From Thalassoglobus polymorphus (GTDB lineage: Bacteria; Planctomycetota; Planctomycetia; Planctomycetales; Planctomycetaceae), in assembly GCF_007744255.1 (NCBI RefSeq), contig NZ_CP036267.1, positions 186,001 through 250,000 on the forward strand: a DNA stretch of 64,000 nt, given 5' to 3'. The notes under the pieces are model-generated. The model did no database searches and was not told where the DNA came from. It saw nothing but the letters and a program-made list of their open reading frames with translations. Of this stretch, positions 59,645-64,000 are shown in pieces. The stretch's first letter is position 1; the number at the start of each line of letters is the position of its first letter. Position numbers and translations under genes: made by a program.

Positions 59645-60604
59645 ATGGCACAGGATTTTCTAACTCTTACCGATCTCGCCAAGATCAATGATTTCAACGT
59701 TCGAGATCTCGGCGTTACCGATTTGCTGAATGATGCTCCTTTCTTCTCGACACTGGCGGCGGCCGTTGCGACAAACGGAACGACCCATAAATACGTCGTG
59801 CAAGACGGAGCCCCGGCCGTTGGCTTCCGTGACATTAACGACGGGATTGAAACGGACAAGTCAGAGAACAAACAGGTCACTGTCACGTTGAAGTTGCTTG
59901 ACGCGTCGTTTGGCGTTGATATCGCTTTGGCTGACGGCTTCCGGGGCAACATGGATAACGGCGGCGGCCGAGAGGCTTACATTGCACGTGAAGCCAGAGC
60001 CCACTTGAAGGAAGCGTTTTTTGTTGCCGAACAACAGTTCATCAACGGAACGAACAACAAAAACGACGGCTTTGCGGGGCTGGCTGACGTCCTGGATGCT
60101 CTTGAGAATGCAATGGTGTTGAGTGCAGCCGGCACCACGGCCAATACAGGATCGTCCGTCTACCTAGTGCGTACTGGTGACGATCAGAAAGACGTTCAGG
60201 CGATTATCGGTAACGATGGAAAGATCACGCAGGACGAAACGTTTTCGACCAAGGCGGAAGGCTCGGCGACCGGCCATTATACGGAGCTTTGGACTCCAAT
60301 CATGGGATGGCTCGGCGTTCAAGTCGGCTCGGCTCATTCCGTTGGCCGTATCTGCAACCTGACAGCCGATGCGAACAAGGGCTTGACTGACGATCTTATC
60401 TATGACTCTCTGGAGACGTTCCCGGCTTCGCGACAGCCGAACGTCATTGTGATGAATCGCCGATCTTTGGGGCAGTTGCGGAAGAGTCGCACGGCCACAA
60501 ACCAGACCGGAGCCCCGGCACCACGTCCAACGGAAGTTGACGGAATTCCGATTGTCGTGACGGATGCGATCAGCAACACCGAAGGCATTATTGCCCCGGC
60601 GTAA
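59645..60604 (+). CDS. Major capsid protein (copy 2)
   Basis: Identical to 23477-24436; terminator at 60626-60662. Confidence 0.82.
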   Translation: MAQDFLTLTDLAKINDFNVRDLGVTDLLNDAPFFSTLAAAVATNGTTHKYVVQDGAPAVGFRDINDGIETDKSENKQVTVTLKLLDASFGVDIALADGFRGNMDNGGGREAYIAREARAHLKEAFFVAEQQFINGTNNKNDGFAGLADVLDALENAMVLSAAGTTANTGSSVYLVRTGDDQKDVQAIIGNDGKITQDETFSTKAEGSATGHYTELWTPIMGWLGVQVGSAHSVGRICNLTADANKGLTDDLIYDSLETFPASRQPNVIVMNRRSLGQLRKSRTATNQTGAPAPRPTEVDGIPIVVTDAISNTEGIIAPA

Positions 60605-60679
60605 GCTTAACGCGGAGTAGCATTCACGCGGGCCGGGTTTCGGCTCGGCTCGCGTTCTTTTCTCTGAGTGGTGTTTTCT

Positions 60680-61072
60680 ATGAGTTTATGGCACGGGGCA
60701 ATTCAAGCGGCACTAGATGCAAACCAGGAAGTCACGGGAAGCGATTCCGTTACATACTTGGCAACGCCGGCTGATGATCCGGTCGAACTCCACAAGCCGA
60801 CAAAAACGCTTGAGCCGAGATTTCTAAACTACCAGGAAAAGCTAGCACTCGAAACAGAGGTTGTTGACTGGATCGTCAAGGCGAGCGATTTCATTTCAGG
60901 TGGTTCATTTATTGCCCCGAATGAAGGGGCCGAGATCATTGACAGTAGCGGCACAATGCAAAAGGTTTACAGGGTATCGCGGTTCGAATCAGAACCGGCT
61001 TGGCGTTACCTGGACGCGTCCGAATCGCACGTAAGAATTCACACCGTTTTATCCTTAGAGGTTTCGTCTTGA
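60680..61072 (+). CDS. Head completion/connector protein (copy 2)
   Basis: Identical to 24512-24904. Confidence 0.5.
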   Translation: MSLWHGAIQAALDANQEVTGSDSVTYLATPADDPVELHKPTKTLEPRFLNYQEKLALETEVVDWIVKASDFISGGSFIAPNEGAEIIDSSGTMQKVYRVSRFESEPAWRYLDASESHVRIHTVLSLEVSS

Positions 61073-61554
61073 GTGCTCCAGACTTAAACGCGGTGAAGCT
61101 TATTACAGCAGCACTAAAGGCTGATGAAACTCTCGGCAAGGCGGTTGACGTCATTCGAGGCCACAGGCCATCTATTCAGGGAAAAACGTTGACGTCAAAG
61201 CCGTTGATTGTGGCTTGTCCTGGTGGACGAAGCAAGGAGTCAGCGAGCCGAAACAGTTCGACCGTCACGGCAATCGTTTACGTCGGGATTATGGCAAAGC
61301 TTAGCAGTGGTCAAGGCGTCCGGGATGAGATTGCGGACGATCTCGCAGAGCTTGAAAGCTTGATTGATTTCAGTGAAGAGCTAGAGCGGTGGTTCTTACC
61401 CGATTCCGGGCAGGGCCGGAACTTTGCCGGGCCGTCTGGAAACTATACCGTTGTCGACCCGCTAACCACGGATCCAGCATATGACCCGGACGAAGCCGAG
61501 CGAGGCCGGTTCTTGTCGGTTATTCAGGTCCAGCTAGAAGAGTTGCGGGCGTGA
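61069..61554 (+). CDS. Neck/tail-completion type protein (copy 2)
   Basis: Identical to 24901-25386. Confidence 0.5.
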   Translation: MSAPDLNAVKLITAALKADETLGKAVDVIRGHRPSIQGKTLTSKPLIVACPGGRSKESASRNSSTVTAIVYVGIMAKLSSGQGVRDEIADDLAELESLIDFSEELERWFLPDSGQGRNFAGPSGNYTVVDPLTTDPAYDPDEAERGRFLSVIQVQLEELRA

Positions 61555-62102
61555 CGATTGATCTCAAGAGTTACCAGAAAAACTATTTCCTTGACCGGGC
61601 AGCGGTTAAAGATGCAGTTCTTGCCGGCAAGATTCGATCACTAAAGCGGGGCGGCGGGCTAGTCCGTACCATTGCCCGGCGTTCCATTAAGAAGTCGCGG
61701 CGGGTTGCTCTCTCGGAAATGTCGCCACGCTCTCAGGCGATCTTCAAGAACAAGCAAAAGAAGTATCGGGCACTCAAACGAAAGGGCAAGGCCGGGCCAT
61801 ACGGACCACCAAAGCGGCCCTACAAGAAAGCCGAGCCCGGCGAACCGCCACGAAGCCCGAGCGGCTTCCTAAAGAGGTTTCTTTTCTTTGGCTACGACGT
61901 CCCAAATGAAGAGGTGATTATCGGGCCGATCCGGTCTAAAACGGGCACGGTCCGACACCTGGAGCATGGGGGCCGGGCAACGTTACCAAACTCGCGAGGG
62001 CGGCGGGTTCCAATGACATTCAAGGGCAATCCGTTCATGAAGCCAGCGTTAAAAACGGCGGCCCCAAACTTACCAGACCAGTTCAAGAACTCTATTCGAT
62101 AA
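61551..62102 (+). CDS. HK97 gp10-like neck protein (copy 2)
   Basis: Identical to 25383-25934. Confidence 0.6.
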   Translation: MTIDLKSYQKNYFLDRAAVKDAVLAGKIRSLKRGGGLVRTIARRSIKKSRRVALSEMSPRSQAIFKNKQKKYRALKRKGKAGPYGPPKRPYKKAEPGEPPRSPSGFLKRFLFFGYDVPNEEVIIGPIRSKTGTVRHLEHGGRATLPNSRGRRVPMTFKGNPFMKPALKTAAPNLPDQFKNSIR

Positions 62103-62116
62103 GGAACTAAAGAACT

Positions 62117-62596
62117 ATGACCGCACCAACAGCAGTACACCGGGGATACTTCGAGAAGATTTATATTGACACGGCTGATGATTGGGACACCCCAACATTT
62201 GTGGAGATCGAGGAAGCGGAGGACGGTCAGTGGAGCGTCACGCCGAAAAGCGAAACCGTCATGCTGAAGAAGCACGGCGGAATTGAACGGGAAATTCCCT
62301 ACGGGGCGGCAATTGCCGCATCGTTCAACGTTAAGGCGTTGCCGGTTGGCTATTTGTCGTCGCGTGCGTACTACGCCAAACTACGTGATGCGTCATTGTC
62401 CGGGGTTCCAGTCTTGTTACAGATGGCAGACGGCAATCCGTCAGGCGCCGGCGTTGAAGTTCTTAAAGCGTGGTGGACGGTTACATTCAGCAAATCGGCA
62501 CCGTCCGGGGGAACCGTTGACGTGTCTATCACTCTTGCACCGTCTGATTCACCAGCGGGCGAATCGCCGGAAATTACCGTAACAGAAGGCCCTTAA
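62117..62596 (+). CDS. Major tail tube protein (copy 2)
   Basis: Identical to 25949-26428. Confidence 0.7.
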   Translation: MTAPTAVHRGYFEKIYIDTADDWDTPTFVEIEEAEDGQWSVTPKSETVMLKKHGGIEREIPYGAAIAASFNVKALPVGYLSSRAYYAKLRDASLSGVPVLLQMADGNPSGAGVEVLKAWWTVTFSKSAPSGGTVDVSITLAPSDSPAGESPEITVTEGP

Positions 62597-62645
62597 AGCA
62601 CCGGCAAGCGTTCTTTTAACTTTCCTCTAAGCGGACGGCTATTCA

Positions 62646-63128
62646 ATGGCAGGGTATAAGGATACGGCCGGCAATGAGCGATTCATTGAAATCGACTTGC
62701 CGGCCGTTGAAAGGGTTTATGATCGGCTTAATGTCGATTTGTACGATATCGGATCAGTCGGCCGGGCGGCTAGTTCGGTCCGGGAGTTCTTGCCGGTGAT
62801 TCATTGCATTTCCTCACATGACGAGCCCTATGCGGAATGGTGGAAATTGCACCGGGGCGAAGCGGCCGACAATGCGATTGAAGCGACGTTGGAAGCCCTG
62901 GAGCTTTTTTACCCCCCGCATCTCTCGCGAATCATTCGAACAATGCGAATCCAGACAGGCGGGGCGATAGATGCGGCAATGAAAGCGGTGGAACAAGAGT
63001 TAGAGCAGACGTTTTCAAGCTTGCCGGGGCGTTGGGAATATCCCAGCTTGAAGGAATCACGCTTCGGAAACTTGTCTGGATGGCTCAAGGGCGTTTTCCG
63101 GAAACTGACAAGTTCCAGAAGCCGGTAA
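62646..63128 (+). CDS. Tail assembly chaperone, upstream frame (copy 2)
   Basis: Identical to 26478-26960. Confidence 0.65.
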   Translation: MAGYKDTAGNERFIEIDLPAVERVYDRLNVDLYDIGSVGRAASSVREFLPVIHCISSHDEPYAEWWKLHRGEAADNAIEATLEALELFYPPHLSRIIRTMRIQTGGAIDAAMKAVEQELEQTFSSLPGRWEYPSLKESRFGNLSGWLKGVFRKLTSSRSR

Positions 63129-63181
63129 ACGACGGCGGGAAACTTTCAGAGCTTCAAACGGCAATGGTAGGCAATGGCTAA
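63011..63181 (+). CDS. -1 frame extension of the chaperone (copy 2)
   Basis: Identical to 26843-27013. Confidence 0.5.
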   Translation, partial: VFKLAGALGISQLEGITLRKLVWMAQGRFPETDKFQKPVNDGGKLSELQTAMVGNG

Positions 63182-64000
63182 AAACATCGAAGCGGGCGGG
63201 GCGTTTGTCCGCATTTTCACCAAAGATGGCGGACTCGACAAGGGTTTGACCAGGGCGGAAAACCGCTTGCGTATGTTCTCGCAAGTGTCGACCCGGACCG
63301 GCCAAAAACTCATTCGGACCGTTGCACCTATTGCCGTTGGTCTCTCGGTTGCTCTCAAAGTCGGGGCCGACTTTGAAGACCAGATGAGCAAAGTGAAGGC
63401 CGTCACGAGCGGGACGATTGCCGAGTTTGAAGCACTGAACGCAAAGGCTAAAGAGCTTGGCAGGACAACCAGCTTTTCAGCGTCTCAGGTGGCGTCTGCA
63501 ATGGTCGAACTCGGCCGGGCCGGCTTTGACCGGTCTCAGATCGACACGGCCATTGCGGGCGTCTTGGCGTTGTCCAGGGCAACAGACACGGAGATCCCGG
63601 AAGCGGCTTCCATTGCCGGGGCGGCACTTCGTCAATTTAACCTGGAGGCGCAAGATTCCGACCGAGTCGTGGACGTCTTGGCGGCAACCGCTAACGGCTC
63701 GGCTCAATCACTGACAGACTTAGGGGAGGCATTAAAGCCGGTCGGGCCGATTGCTGCGGAATCCGGCGAATCCATTGAGGAAGTCTTAGCGGCAATAGCA
63801 TTGCTGGCAAACAACGGCATCAAGGGCAGTCTTGCCGGTAACGCACTGGCAAGAGCTTACAAGAATCTTTCGTCAAGCTTGACGCAAAATAAGCTTGCAA
63901 AGCTTGGCGTGGATGCCCTGGACGCACACCGCAACATGCGGCCACTCGCGAGTGTTATCAACGACATTGCAAAAGCCACGGAGAATCTCGGAAGTGGCGA
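63174..64000 (+). CDS. Tail tape measure protein, cut by window end (copy 2)
   Basis: The first 275 codons or so of the same protein as 27006-29270; the window ends inside the gene. No biological truncation is implied. Confidence 0.88.
   Translation, partial: MAKNIEAGGAFVRIFTKDGGLDKGLTRAENRLRMFSQVSTRTGQKLIRTVAPIAVGLSVALKVGADFEDQMSKVKAVTSGTIAEFEALNAKAKELGRTTSFSASQVASAMVELGRAGFDRSQIDTAIAGVLALSRATDTEIPEAASIAGAALRQFNLEAQDSDRVVDVLAATANGSAQSLTDLGEALKPVGPIAAESGESIEEVLAAIALLANNGIKGSLAGNALARAYKNLSSSLTQNKLAKLGVDALDAHRNMRPLASVINDIAKATENLGSG

Larger units (their letters stand above)
38260..64000. mobile_element. Prophage copy 2 (left 25.7 kb, cut by window end)
   Basis: Sequence from 38260 repeats 2092 onwards at a constant offset of 36,168. 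Every gene model recurs with the same length and translation, including the small ones. The window ends inside the tape measure gene, so the right end, integrase and outer attachment site of this copy are not visible. It could be a true tandem prophage or an assembly product of circular or concatemeric phage DNA. Confidence 0.92.

Noticed and set aside
1-64000. CRISPR arrays, insertion sequences, rRNA operons
   Set aside because: No spaced short-repeat arrays, transposase motifs or rRNA-like stretches were seen. The only large repeat is the prophage itself.

Overview
The window holds a short stretch of bacterial chromosome (1-2091) followed by a temperate siphovirus-type prophage present as two head-to-tail copies. 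Copy 1 runs 2092-38259. Copy 2 starts at 38260 and runs off the window at 64000 inside the tape measure gene. The offset is exactly 36,168 bp for every gene, and I saw no difference between the copies wherever I compared them. The host is probably a planctomycete. This rests on the single flanking gene (membrane and coiled-coil protein) and on the style of several prophage proteins, so it is an inference. No rRNA or complete tRNA is present.

Attachment: the left end carries only the 3' part (minus strand) of a tRNA with anticodon CAU. The same tRNA fragment lies between the two copies, just after the integrase gene, in an attP-like arrangement flanked by paired GTAACCA arm-type sites. The intact tRNA should lie beyond the window at the right end.

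Layout of one prophage copy (copy 1 coordinates). 2434-10067: early DNA metabolism, with an HTH protein, a P-loop ATPase, a DUF669 ssDNA-binding-like protein, a DEAH helicase, a C5-cytosine methyltransferase with an abnormal start, an HNH protein, a primase-polymerase/DUF3987 protein and a PD-(D/E)XK nuclease. 10103-13531: small unknown genes with strong terminators and two matching promoter/operator units. 13532-14276: a non-coding region with large palindromes and an AT-rich core (candidate origin or operator array). 14277-18663: a holin-like protein, a permuted NlpC/P60-like hydrolase, a trypsin-thioredoxin fusion, several micro-proteins, a dATP/dGTP diphosphohydrolase-family protein and a metallophosphoesterase. 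18673-26428: head and neck in lambda-like order (terL, gpW-like, portal, ClpP-type protease, capsid, connectors, tail tube). 26478-35733: tail chaperone with a -1 frame extension, tape measure, tail proteins and a glycosyltransferase-like protein. 35924-36452 (minus strand): a two-gene probable moron. 36765-38172: HTH protein and tyrosine integrase.

Most striking signals: an 11-base element CAACCTACCAC in the leaders of nine genes (plus three variants), which sits 18 nt downstream of the -10 at both clear promoters; the methyltransferase locus, where the ATG with a ribosome site opens a different frame from the catalytic one and that frame stays open for 254 codons; the palindrome array; and the exact tandem duplication, which is either a real double lysogen or an assembly product.
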